Source: Hsuehochloa calcarea (Eukaryota; Streptophyta; Magnoliopsida; Poales; Poaceae). Taken from it: a stretch of 64,000 bases of DNA. Both the position numbers and the translations under genes were made by a program. The notes beneath the pieces were generated by a model, which searched no databases, was not told where the DNA came from, and saw only the letters and a list, made by a program, of their open reading frames with translations. Below are positions 10,489 through 21,383 of this stretch, in pieces (within the stretch, counting starts at the first letter, position 1; each line of letters begins with the position of its first letter). Location of the stretch: NCBI GenBank assembly GCA_036346395.1, contig CM070599.1, positions 30,867,232 to 30,931,231 on the forward strand. Reading direction: 5' to 3'.

Positions 10489-11447
10489 CCTAGATAGAAG
10501 ATAGTAGAGGTCTTAGTGTATGTGGAGTCAGGAGTAGTTAGTAGTCTAGATGGTTGTGCTTGTTGTTATCGTTTTATTATATCTGGTGTCTGTTAGCGTT
10601 GCATCATGTTATGTAAAGTTGTATGTTTTAATGCAGATCAGTCTTGTATTTCGACCTAGGCTAGCAGATTTGAAAACTATAGGTGTGGGAAAGCAATATA
10701 AGGTCATAAGTGGATGCCAGGGTTAGAGGCATATGATAGAACTCTGGTATGGACCTGCCTGTCCAATTGCGGATAAGTTTGGACCATACCCGTTAGCTTT
10801 CTTACCTATTCATCTGGATAAATAGAATGACACGTCAGCATCTTAAAGTGGTTGGTAACTACTTTAAGGTAGTGGCTGACGGTGTAACTAGATGCCTTAC
10901 CTCACTTCTGCCTGTCAGTTTTCCCGGACTAGTGGTCCGTGGCACTCCGAGCGTGTAGCTCTGGCGTACCCAGGAACGAAATCCTGGGCGTACTCAGGAA
11001 TGAGCCCTGAGCAGTCCCAAATATGTGATTTGGGTGGACTCGAGCCAGATCTCGAGCGTACCTGGGCGCGTGGATCCAGGGTAGTGTAGGTCGCACTCAG
11101 AGGCAAGCTCGAGCGATCCCAACACAATGGATTTGGGCGGTCTCGAGGACGGATCTCGGCGTGGATCGAGCACGAGAGACTCAGTTAGTATAGGATTTGG
11201 ATCTTTTTGCATCTCATTGTTTCTTGGTGTTAGTTGATTATCTGTGTGTGGACTAATTCAACTCACTCGCGGGTTAACTCTACAAGATATATATGATGAT
11301 CTCTTTCCTACCTTAAGCCACTGCTGAATTTTGAATAACCACCCCAATTAATTTAAAAAGACTCACTACAAAAAGTGTTGTTAATAGCTAAATCACCAGA
11401 AGAGCAAATCTTAACTTAACAGCTGGTTAACTTTTTCCCCCTCCAGG
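10489..11447 (+). other. Gypsy-1 gag leader, non-coding, with a run of hairpins
   Basis: No ORF links the pre-gag gene to gag here. Between 10969 and 11056 four inverted repeats follow one another: CCCAGGA/TCCTGGG (10969-10988), CTCAGG/CCTGAG (10993-11011), CCCAAAT/ATTTGGG (11016-11034) and CTCGAG/CTCGAG (11039-11056). The position, upstream of gag, is where packaging or translation signals would be expected. That role is inference. Confidence 0.6.
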
Positions 11448-13120
11448 ATGAAAGGTCAAGGGCAGGAAGATCAGGGTTTAGAACCGAGGTTGGGAGCATT
11501 GCCACCTGAAGTGCCCACGGGAGATCTACCAGTAGTTCCTCCTGAGTCCACACCTGGCCACTCCAGAGGCTCAATACTACCAGGAACTGATCCACTAGTA
11601 CTCACCAGGAACACAGACCCTGTGGGAGGAATGGCAGATGTCCTCCGCTTTCTTGAAGACTCTAGGAAAGAAGCTCAAGAAAACCAGAACAGGTTTATGG
11701 AGGCACTTTTAACTCGAGTAGTCCCTACCACACCTTGACCAACTAGAGGAGTAAGTTTGGGTGATTTTCTCGGACTCGCCTCCCACATTTGCCAAGGCAA
11801 TCGATCCACGAAGGCGAATGATTGGTGGTGGAGGTAGAGAAGAAGTTGGACACAGTGGGATGTTCGGATGTAGAAAAGGTCCGGTATGCTTCACACCAAT
11901 TAATCGGACTCGGCCACTGGTGGCTTAACTACAATCGCAATCGTGTTAGCGAGCAACCCATCAATTGGGCAGAATTTAAGCTACGCTTCACAGAAACCCA
12001 CGTGCCTACTGGAAGGATGGAAATCAAGAAGCGGGAATTTCGAGCCCTCAATCAAGGCGGGAAAAAGATGATTGAATATCTAAGTCAATTCAATGACCTT
12101 TCCCGTTATGCTCCAGCTTATGTCGACACTGAGGAAAAGAAAATTGAGAAATTCTTGGATGGAATGCAACCTTATCTGAAAATGCTTTTATCTATCCATA
12201 AGATAACTGAATTTCAGGATTTAGTCAATCGAGCCATCATCTTGGAGAATGAACATTCCAATTTGACAGAAGAAAGGAGAAAGAAGGCTAAGCTTGACCA
12301 TCGTCCACAAAACCTTCGGAGGCCCCGTCCTTATCAGCAGCAACAACCACCACCTAGATTTGGACCACCTGGGCCTCGACCCTTCAATCCATCTGTGCAA
12401 AGGCCGACAACTCCAAGACAACCAGTAATAGCGGCACTGCGGTGTGCCAAGTGTGGTGGAAACCACCCAACAAAGTCCTGCATGACCGGCACGGGAGCAT
12501 GTTTCAATTGTGGGAAGCATGGACATAGAAGGGTTGATTGTCCTCACCCACAGAGAACATTTGGGACTCCACCACAGCCTGCAACTGTACCCAGATTTCC
12601 TGCAGCTGCACCACCTCAAGTTCACCGCATGAATCAACCCAGGAGTGTCAACCAAAATACCACAGGAGCAGTTGGAAGAGGACCTGCCCGTCTGACTCAT
12701 GTGACAGCCGAACAGGTTGGAGAAGCCACAGATGTGATCACCGGTAAGCTTTTGATTCCACCTGCTATGGGTATTGTTCTTTTCGATCCTGGAGCAACTC
12801 ACTCTTTTATTTCTCACCAGTTCCTAGTAGATCACAAACTAACCTCTGAACTTTTGGAAAAACCAATGGGGGTTAGTACACCTGCTGGGACACTAGAAGT
12901 AACATTAATCAGAAAAGGTCAGGCTATTGTAATCCATAACACTAAGTTTCTAGCAAATCTCCTTGTCATCAACCTGAGTGGATTAGAAGTAATCCTGGGT
13001 ATGGATTGGTTATCCTCACATGGGGTAAACATAGACTGTGAAACCAAGCAGGTGTCAATTAGAAAGCTGACGGACCCGGCTCCAATACATTGGGGCAAGA
13101 AGCAAACAAAAACCACTTAA
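11448..13120 (+). pseudogene. Gypsy-1 gag and aspartic protease, frameshifted
   Basis: The gag ATG is at 11448. The frame stops at 11736-11738, and the protein resumes in another frame from about 11822, so at least one shift lies in 11720-11830. The capsid region continues with WWLNYNRNR and EFRALNQGGKKMIEYL, typical retrotransposon gag. Two zinc knuckles follow near 12450-12540: CAKCGGNHPTKSC and CFNCGKHGHRRVDC. The retropepsin domain starts near 12750; its active-site block reads DPGATHSF (12785 on) where DSGA or DTGA is expected. The flap-to-C-terminal part, with VILGMDWLSSHGV, is intact. The frame closes at 13120, just before RT. The product would coat the RNA genome and process the polyprotein. 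Confidence 0.88.
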
Positions 13121-13142
13121 TTCCAGCCTAGCAAATCTTCAA

Positions 13143-14947
13143 TTGAAAGAACCAGAGCACATACCAATAGTGAAAGACTTCCCTGACGTATTCCCCGAAG
13201 AGCTGCCGGGTATGCCACCAGTTAGGGAGGTCGACTTTACTATCAATCTAATCCCGGGAACGGCGCCAATATCAAAAAGACCCTATCGAATGAATGCAAA
13301 AGAATTAATAGAACTGAAGAAGCAATTAGATGAACTCGAGGCAAAGGGGTTTATTAAAGAGAGTACATCACCATGGGGAGCTCCAGTCCTCTTTGCAAAG
13401 AAGAAAGACGGAGGATTAAGATTGTGTATGAGACTCACCGGAGCTAAACAATGTCACTATAAAGAATAAATACCCGCTACCCCGAGTTGACGATCTATTT
13501 GACCAGTTGAAAGGGGCGAAGGTATTTTCAAAAATTGACTTAAGATCTGGGTACCACCAGATCAGAGTTAATCCCAGTGACATTGAGAAGACCGCTTTTG
13601 TATCACGGTATGGGCATCATGAATACACTGTTGTTCCTTTCGGGATGACTAATGCACCGGCTGTATTCATGAATCTGATGAATAAACTGTTCATGCAATA
13701 TTTGGACAAATTCATCGTTGTCTTCATAGATGACATCCTTGTTTATTCTAAGAGTGAGGAAGAGCATTCGCAACACCTCACTGTTACTCTGGAGATTCTC
13801 CGTGGAAACCAGCTTTATGCCAAATTCAGTAAATGCGAATTTTGGTTAGACCACGTAGCATTTCTGGGACACATCATTTCTGGAAGAGGAATCGAAGTGG
13901 ACCCTTCCAAAATTGAAACAGTTACCTCATGGAAACGTCCCACAAATACCACCGGATCCGAAGTTTCCTTGGATTCGCGGGTATTACCGACGATTCATAA
14001 AGGGATTCTCTCAAATCACATCTCCCCTTACAAAACTCCTGAGGAAAGATGCCAACTTTGTTTGGACAGAAATGTGTGAAAAGAGCTTCCAAGAGCTAAA
14101 GCAGCGCTTAACCACGGCACCAGTCCTTTCCCTACCCAAGGAAGGAATTGACTATGTGGTTTATTGCGATGCTTCAAAGTATGGGTTGGGATGTGTATTA
14201 ATGCAAGATGAAAAAGTCATTGCATATGCTTCGAGACAACTGAGGCCACACGAGATGAGCTATCCCACTCATGATTTAGAATTGGGAGCTGTGGTGTTTG
14301 CCTTAAAAATCTGGAGACATTACTTGTATGGATCCAAGTGTACCTTGTACAGTGATCATAAAAGCCTCAAATACATCTTTACCCAAAAAGAACTGAACAT
14401 GAGGCAAAGGAGATGGTTAGAATTAATCAAGGATTATGACCTAACCATAAATTACCATCCGGGCAAAGCAAACGTGGTAGCCGATGCCCTCAGTAGAAAA
14501 TCCCAATGTCATTATCTTTCTGCAGAAAGTCACACACCGGACTTAATTCAAGCTCTGGCCCAAATGAGAATAGAAATAAAGACTGCTACTTCCGAAGCTA
14601 CCATTGCTGCAATGGTATTCCACCCTACCCTTCGTGATCAAATCCAAGAACATCAACTCTCAGATCCATTCATCATAGAAGAGATCCAGCGAATCAAATC
14701 AGATCAATCATCTGAGTTCCGTGTAGATGACTCCGGAATCTTATGGCGGCAAGCAAGAATTTGCGTCCCTGACCATCCCCAAATTAAAGAGACTATTCTA
14801 CGTGAAGCCCATGATACTCCATACACTATACATCCAGGCAGCACGAAGATGTACCAGGATTTGAAGGAAAATTTTTGGTGGCCAAGCATGAAAAGGACCA
14901 TAGCCGAATATGTTAGCCATTGTGACACTCGCCAAAAGTCAAAGTGA
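13143..14947 (+). pseudogene. Gypsy-1 reverse transcriptase and RNase H, frameshifted
   Basis: Three frames are needed. 13143-13430 gives the RT fingers (FPDVFPEELPG to KKKDGGLRLC), 13507-13960 the palm with FSKIDLRSGYHQIR, PFGMTNAP and the catalytic VVFIDDILVYS, and 13975-14947 the connection and RNase H with VVYCDASKYGLGCVLMQ and SDHKSLKYI. The HHCC zinc-binding region of integrase begins before the end of this block (HPGSTKMYQDL). Breaks lie near 13430, near 13960 and at 14935-14947. All catalytic residues that I can see are kept, so the copy looks recently mobile or the breaks are partly sequence errors. Confidence 0.9.
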
Positions 14948-16052
14948 ACACCAACGCCCCTGGATTGTTAAAGCCATTGCAAATACCGAATGGAAGTGGG
15001 AAGATATCTGTATGGATTTTATAACAGGTCTTCCCCTCACAGTTAAAAAGAAGGATGTCATTTGGGTTATAGTGGACCGCCTTACCAAATCAGCCCACTT
15101 CATTGCCACTAACCAGAAGTACTCCATAAATAAGCTTGCTGAACTCTATATAGAGAGAATAGTTACCCTGCATGGTGTACCAAAAACTATCACCTCAGAT
15201 AGAGGATCAGTGTTCACCTCTGGTTTTTGGAAGAGCCTACACACTGCGTTGGGCACCACTCTCAATTTTAGCACGGCTTATCATCCACAAACGGATGGGC
15301 AGACTGAGCGAGCAAATCAAATCTTAGAGGATATGCTAAGAGCGTGTGTATTAACTCTCGGAGAATCGTGGGAGAAATACCTAGCCTTAGCAGAGTTTGC
15401 ATACAATAATAGCTATCAGTCTAGCATTCAAATGGCCCCATATGAAGCCCTTTACGGTCGAAAGTGTAGGTCACCTATTTGCTGGTATGAGGTCGGAGAA
15501 CGACCATTACTAGGACCTGAACTGGTACGGGAGAATGATGAGAAGATTAAATTAATCCGAGATCGTCTGGAGATTGCCCAGAGTAGGCAAAAGAGCTATG
15601 CGGATAAACATAGAAAGGACCTTCAGTTTGAAGTTGGGAATTACGTATATCTCAAGGTATCACCTATGCGTGGAATACGCCGGTTCGGGTTAAAAGGGAA
15701 ACTGAGTCCACGGTATGTTGGACCTTTTCGGATTCTAGAACGCAAAGGTAATCTAGCATATAAACTAGAATTACCTGCTCAGCTATCACGGATTCATGGC
15801 GTATTTCATGTTTCCCAACTCCGAAAGTGTCTAAGAGAGCCCTCACATCATCTAACCAATCTCGACATTCCCCTTCAAGATGACTTGACATATGAAGAAC
15901 GTCCAGTAAAGATTCTAGCAACGGAAGACCGACAGTTAAGGCATAGGATGATCCGTTTCTGTAAGGTACTCTGGAAGAATCACTCAGTACGAGAAGCCAC
16001 CTGGGAGAAGGAAGAAGAACTGCGTGAAGCTTATCCCAACTTATTCAAGTAA
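14910..16052 (+). pseudogene. Gypsy-1 integrase core with C-terminal chromodomain
   Basis: This frame is uninterrupted over 380 codons but lacks its own start, since it is the tail of the broken polyprotein. The DDE core is visible: Asp in WEDICMDFITGLP, Asp in ITSDRGSVFTSGFW and Glu in TDGQTERANQILEDML. The GPY/F-like module follows (GKLSPRYVGPFRIL). The last ~60 residues, with YEERPVKIL, VLWKNHSVREATWE and EELREAYP, form a chromodomain of the kind plant chromoviruses use to target heterochromatin. The stop at 16050-16052 is only 7 bases before a hairpin and about 31 before the polypurine tract. Confidence 0.92.
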
Positions 16053-16058
16053 GCTTTT

Positions 16059-16076
16059 AATTTCGGGGGCGAAATT
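16059..16076 (+). other. Hairpin between pol stop and polypurine tract (Gypsy-1)
   Basis: AATTTCG and CGAAATT form a perfect 7-bp stem with a GGGG loop. The same hairpin, with one compensatory base-pair change, occurs at 46993-47010 in Gypsy-2. Confidence 0.7.
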
Positions 16077-16083
16077 GTTTCCA

Positions 16084-16095
16084 AGAGGGGGAGGA
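16084..16095 (+). other. Gypsy-1 polypurine tract
   Basis: GAGGGGGAGGA lies directly before the TG of the 3' LTR, the expected plus-strand primer of reverse transcription. Confidence 0.85.
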
Positions 16096-19000
16096 TGTAA
16101 GAACACGACAAAATTAGACTCTCGTAACCATAATTAAAGACTTGTATTAGGATCAATCGCAGTAATCACTTCTGAAAAATTCAGTTCAATCGCAAGCTCA
16201 GTTGTCAGGATAACATCAGTATAATCCAATTTCATAATTGTTACAAGAGTATTGTTACAACAATTAAAGTACAGAATTTGCATCGCATAATCAAAAGAAT
16301 ATATTACAACAGATCGAATCATAATTACAACTTTGAGTTCATTACAAAATGAATAAACAAAGATCTTGCATTTCATATCTCTGAAGCCTTCCTTGAAGTA
16401 TTGTTCGTCCATCGCCGTCCAATCGAACTGCCTTCCTCGACTCAATCCGAATTGCCAATAACCAGCCACAGAAGCCACACTTCCCCCTGTTTAAGCCCAC
16501 AGTACACAGCTGGAGGGATAAGAACAGAGTAAAAAGTAGAAATGAACAGGGAGCTTGGTAAAAACAATTTGCACAGCCTGGAGATAAGATCAGCCGAGTG
16601 CACTCCCCAGCCAGATGCAATCCCCTGCCAAACCCCGCCTAACACAAGACCACCATACATCCCGACCATTTACATCCGGCAAGATCGGTCTGACCAAAGA
16701 ACCAGAAAGCCAGCCACAGATCCATTCCCCCACTCCCAGCCAGATCTCAAGAACCCATCCCAGTGCTTTTCCCCTCTCCCAGTTCCTCCCAACAGAAGGA
16801 GCAAGAGCCAGCACCAAGGAGCAGAAAGAAGGCCAGCACCAGGGAGCAAGAGGAGGAAGCCACCAGCAGACAGCCAGGAAGCCAGGAGAGCACCAGCAAG
16901 CCAGCACTACCATCCTTCTCCATCCTAGCCCAGTTTCCAGCAAAAAGGTGAACCCAAATCCCACTAGTGTGCACTGCCATTTTGCACAGCTTATCAATCT
17001 CATTTGCATCACAGTACAGCAATCCATTTTCGTCACAGAGCAGGAGATCAGGGAGTAGAGAAGAAGGGGGTATCACCAGCCACAGCCGAGCCATCACCAG
17101 CAAACCCCTTCTTGGCCGAACCCTCACCATCACACCACAGCCACGGCCGATTCACCCAATTCATCAATTGAGCATGCATCAAATCAACTTAAGCATTTGC
17201 ATCAACCATATATGCTAAAGAAACAACCCTAGCAATTATAGTAAAGCAAAAATCAATCGGGTAGTAAACCGGGCTTAAGGCACCAGGAGAAGAGCCGGGT
17301 GAGAGCCCGGCGGAACGAACCGAGCCGGAGGGCGGGCGCAGCCAGAGGCGCGGTTTGAGTCGAGCGGCCGCGGCCGTGAGGCCGGGCGGCCAAACTAGAG
17401 AAAGCGGAGAAAGAGAGCGGAGAAGGGGTGTGAACCAAACCGGTGAAACCACGGGAGAAAACAAGCGGCGGATCGGTGCGAGTGGAGACGGCGGCACCCA
17501 GCCGCAGGAGAACTGCGCGAGAGCGACCGCAGCGCAAGCAGCGGACCGGGGTGAGTAAGCGGCGCTAGCAGCCTCGGCGCGCCAGAAACCGAGAGGCCAG
17601 CATGAAGCGAGGAGGCGAGCAGGGAAGCCGGGTAGGAGCAGGCGGTGGAGCCGAGGAGAGGCGGCGCGAGCGCCCATGAGAGCCGAGAGAAGGAGGAGGA
17701 AGCGGCGTCAGGTGAGGCCGAGAGCGAGAGAGAAGGGGGAAGGGGAAAAGACGGGGAGGAAAGCGGTCGGGGTTGGGTTAGGTTAGAGGGGAGGGGTAGT
17801 TAGGTAATTTGATAATTAGGATTAGGGTTAGGTTTTTTTAGGTATTTTAGTAGTTAGGTAATTTGATAATTAGGGTTTTGGGTGATTAGTTAGGATAATT
17901 AGCATTTTTGTAGGTTAATTGGGTTTTGGAGGAAATTAGGGTTAATAGGGAAATTAAAATAGGATTTTAGAGGGAACTGCTAACTGAGTCGGGTCTCGGG
18001 AAAAATATTTGTAAGTTAAAAATTGGCTAACCAGTAGGAATCGCATTAGCAATTAATTATTTGAATATCACCAAAAATCACTAAATATTTCTCGGTATTC
18101 TATTTTACCGCGTTGCTTCAGAAGACGAGCTCCAGCCGACGGGCGTAGCTGATCCCAGACTCATCGACACCGACACCTACTATTACTACGAAGGCAAGCG
18201 ATCCTCTTGAACATCAAGATAGCTATTTTAAATGTAAACCGTATATTGCTGTATTATACGTATTGCATCCAAAATGGTTTCCAAAAAATCCAAATCACAT
18301 GATTGAGATGATTATGAAAGAGATGAGAAAGATGAAAGGAGAATGTGATAAAATTATGATATGGTTGGTAAAGGGATCCCAGGGCAGGGGAAGAACATGA
18401 TAAAATGATGATAATGACGATGTGGTAAGAGGTGGGATTCCTTTACATACGGTTATAATATAAGGACCAACAAAACTCTTACTCGGTCAGATGCCGTAAA
18501 TCAGTGCCAACCATTTTCCCGTTTCGGCGGGCAGAAAATGTTACCCTGTTACGTGATTATGCTTTCCACGCGGGTATGTTATATGAGTGAGTGTGTTGAG
18601 AAACCCCAGATTGGGGCAGGCGCTATATGCGCTAAGGGGGTGTTGGGTGAAGGTGAGTCCGGCCCAACTAACATTACCAGAACTCGGTGTGAAGATTCGT
18701 TCGGCACCGACGGAACGTAATGGGTGGAAAAATTAATCACGTAACCTGGAAAACGTTCTGTATTCTGAACTTGAACCCGCATCAAAGGAAATGCTGGGGA
18801 CCTGGTTTCTTTTAGAGTTCAGAATAGCTGTGGGTAAAGTGGTACAAGCCTGCGCAGTGCTATACAAATCATGAATTCATGCCAGTCTCCTGGATTGGAG
18901 TCTACGGGAACCACCAGGGGTCTTTCTTCTTTCCGAGTGACCAGTAGCATTTTTCAGTATAAAATTTGCCACCCTTATTTTAATGATTTATTTCAGAATG

Positions 19001-19500
19001 AGATGAGATAGAATTTGTGATAACCATCAGAGATATTGACATGAGATGCATCTTTTGCTACTAATGCTTGCTGAGTACTCTGTACTCAACCTTGCTAGTA
19101 TTCTCCTTTGTAGATCCTAGTCCGGCTGGGATTTATCCCGAGTGGGACGAGGGAGTTGCAGGTGCAGATGAGACCGCTGGAGACTTGGACCCTGGCAGCG
19201 AGGAGCAGGGCGAGGCGGACGCCTTATTTGGCGCTTGGGACGACTAGGGGACACCTTAGGCGTGGCAGGCAAGAGAGGGACTTGGTTTTATTTTGGTATT
19301 TGTAATAAATATGTGTAATATAAAACCTTAGCTTTGTGTGGTTAACTGTTGTAATTAAATAACAGTTTCCATCTTGTTGTTCTGCTGCGCACTTTGATAA
19401 TGGCTTACTATTCGTCGGAGCGGTGTTCTACCGGGCAGACGAATAGTAATCCGTGTGCCTAAGTGTGATTACCCCTAAGGTAATCACACGGGGCGTCACA
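16096..19500 (+). repeat. Gypsy-1 3' LTR
   Basis: It starts TGTAAGAACACG after the polypurine tract and ends GGCGTCACA, next to the target duplication ATATC. It is 43 bp longer than the 5' LTR through many small indels. Repeatedly this copy reads CTG where the 5' LTR reads CG. Confidence 0.9.
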
Positions 19501-19505
19501 ATATC

Positions 19506-19881
19506 GACTGAGCTGAGCAGCCCGGCCAACTGAAACACGACACTACTTCCCATTTTCTTAATCCCTTGCACCGCACAACCAAGCACAGCAGCCATGGCCC
19601 AATTAGTATATATAGTGCACACAAATCACTTGGGTTTATTTGAACATCCAAAAGTGTGTACGATATGTGGAGAAAGAAAGGAATGTACGTATGTTCCCCC
19701 GGCTGCATGACAGGGAAATAAAGCGGTAGACATAACCATAAGACTATTAAGCGTTTATAAGCGCCATGAGGAGATCGAGGTTCGCTATTATTTTTCTTGT
19801 ATTGTTGTTTTTCTAGTCGATATGTCACTACATTTATGTTCCTTTTGTTGGTGTTTATATATATATATAGGAAGCGACTAG
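19506..19881. other. Interval between Gypsy-1 and a TIR element, no gene
   Basis: This should begin with the rest of the copia 5' LTR cut at 5821. A possible LTR end TTTATTTGAACA lies at 19635-19646, similar to CTATTTCAACA at 1166-1176, but the sequence between does not match the 3' LTR. A (TA)n run lies at about 19858-19869. Nothing coding is seen. Confidence 0.4.
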
Positions 19882-20603
19882 GGAATACTACAGCATTGCA
19901 ACAGTATAACAGTAAGTTTCACGATGTTTCATGAAAATATTTTAAAAGTTTCAGGTTTCAGTGAGTTTCATGTGTTTGTAGAATATTCCAAGAAAAGTTT
20001 CAAACAAAGTTTCAACGAATTTCATATTTTGGAACACAAGTTTCAACAAATTTTAGTGGGAGAGTTTCGAGAAGTTTAAACAAGTTTCAATAGATTTCAA
20101 CGAGTTTTAATCAAAGTTCCAAGAAAATTTCAACAAGTTTCAACTAGTTTCTGCCAACTCACACTGCTACGACAAACACTATTGCCTTGCACTGAAGCCC
20201 CCCGACACCATCCATGCGATGAACCCTCTTCTCTGGCTCCGGCCACAACTAGTGTCACCGCCATGACACCGACCGACGTTGCCCACCGACAAATCCGTGC
20301 TCAAGCTCTGTGCCGAGCATCCATCTCTCTATCTCTTCCCCAGCTCCGGTTCGAGTTCCGCACCATGCCACTGCTTGTGCCAAATACTAAGCCGGAATTG
20401 AAGGAGGAGGTGGTGGGAAACGCCGGAAGTGAGGAGGGGTGGTCGTTGCCTCCATCGGCTCGGTGGCTACACTCCTAGGTTAGATGCAGGAGAGGGAGAT
20501 TGAGGAGGGAGGGATACAAGAGAGAGAAATGATATAGAGGGGTGCAAAGGAGACACATCCTTATGATTCGTGGGGGCGGACCGTTACAATGTTACAGTAT
20601 TCC
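19882..20603. mobile_element. Non-autonomous TIR element with AGTTTCA-rich array
   Basis: The two ends form an imperfect inverted repeat of about 21 bp: GGAATACTACAGCATTGCAAC at the left against the complement of GTTACAATGTTACAGTATTCC at the right. Inside, 19912-20150 carries many copies of AGTTTCA or close variants, and 20160-20480 is GC-richer with no intact ORF. No target-site duplication is clear, so the superfamily is undecided. The internal sequence may be a captured fragment. Confidence 0.5.
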
Positions 20604-20731
20604 ATATTATTTCTTTTGAACGAACAAATCTCGGAGGATGGCGCATTAATGTTTTCTTCCCTTTTTACATACATTAGCTTTAATTAATTAGTACTCTTAA
20701 ATAAGACATGTATCATCTCAAAGTGTATCTC

Positions 20732-21378
20732 ATAGCACCTCACTTACACTTTCGTCCTCGCTTCGTGTAAAAGGGTTAACCCGGAGGTGCTACGTTTGGA
20801 TCCAACAGGCATTATATACTACTACAACTCACTTAAGGCAAGCAATGTGGGACTAATCCCACCACACAACTCCTCATGGACCACATGGGCCACGCTATGA
20901 GCAGACCGGAGTATTACACTCACCCCCCTTAAGGGATGACGCCCTCGGCAGCATACCGCATACGCGGCAAATGCCCAGAACCACCCCTCGGTACACGTCC
21001 GTGCGTCCAGTGCCGACACATATGCCATGCCATGTGTCCACTCCGGGCCCACATGTGCCATGCGCCATATGCCCGCGCCTCTGTCCCGCACGCGCCCGTG
21101 CAGCGAAGGTTGATGCTCTGATACCATCTGTAACACCCTGATCCATAATCGGCTCAATGCCCAGCCCACCGTGGGGCGGACCCACGCACACATAGCACCT
21201 CACTTACACTTTCGTCCTCGCTTCGTGTAAAAGGGTTAACCCGGAGGTGCTACGTTTGGATCCAACAGGCATTATATACTACTACAACTCACTTAAGCCA
21301 AACAGTGTGAGACTAATCCCACCACACAACTCCTCATGGGCCACATGGGCCACGCTATGAGCAGGCCGGGGTATTACA
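20732..21378 (-). mobile_element. TRIM-like miniature LTR retrotransposon
   Basis: Two direct repeats (20732-20918 and 21192-21378) are more than 90 percent alike by eye. The right one is the 5' LTR on the minus strand, 21129-21378 (250 bp), with ends TGTAATACCCC and GTGTTACA. Two bases after it comes TGGTATCAGAGC (plus 21115-21126), the tRNA-Met primer site. At the other side of a roughly 210-bp interior, 20919-20932 read on the minus strand gives the polypurine tract AAGGGGGGTGAG directly before the 3' LTR. There is no coding sequence. Size and layout match the TRIM class, which relies on enzymes from other elements. The lower LTR has lost its outer ~63 bp. Confidence 0.8.
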
Positions 21379-21383
21379 ACCCG

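Larger units (their letters stand above)
5822..19500 (+). mobile_element. Gypsy-1: full-length Ty3/gypsy chromovirus (Tekay/Del-like)
   Basis: Long LTRs (3362 and 3405 bp) start TGTAAGAAC and end GGCGTCACA. They are flanked by the 5-bp duplication ATATC (5817-5821 and 19501-19505), so the insertion boundaries are exact. The internal order is primer-binding site, an extra ORF, gag with two zinc knuckles, aspartic protease, RT, RNase H, integrase and a C-terminal chromodomain, then a hairpin and polypurine tract. The gag-pol-chromodomain order places it among plant chromoviruses; Tekay/Del is my inference from the chromodomain and LTR length. At least six frame breaks make it non-coding as written, though some could be sequence errors. 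Confidence 0.92.

Noticed and set aside
19635..19646. Far end of the interrupted copia 5' LTR
   Set aside because: TTTATTTGAACA resembles the expected LTR end, but the flanking five bases (TCCAA) do not match those at 956-960 (CCATG) and the LTR middle does not align, so I did not fix the boundary.
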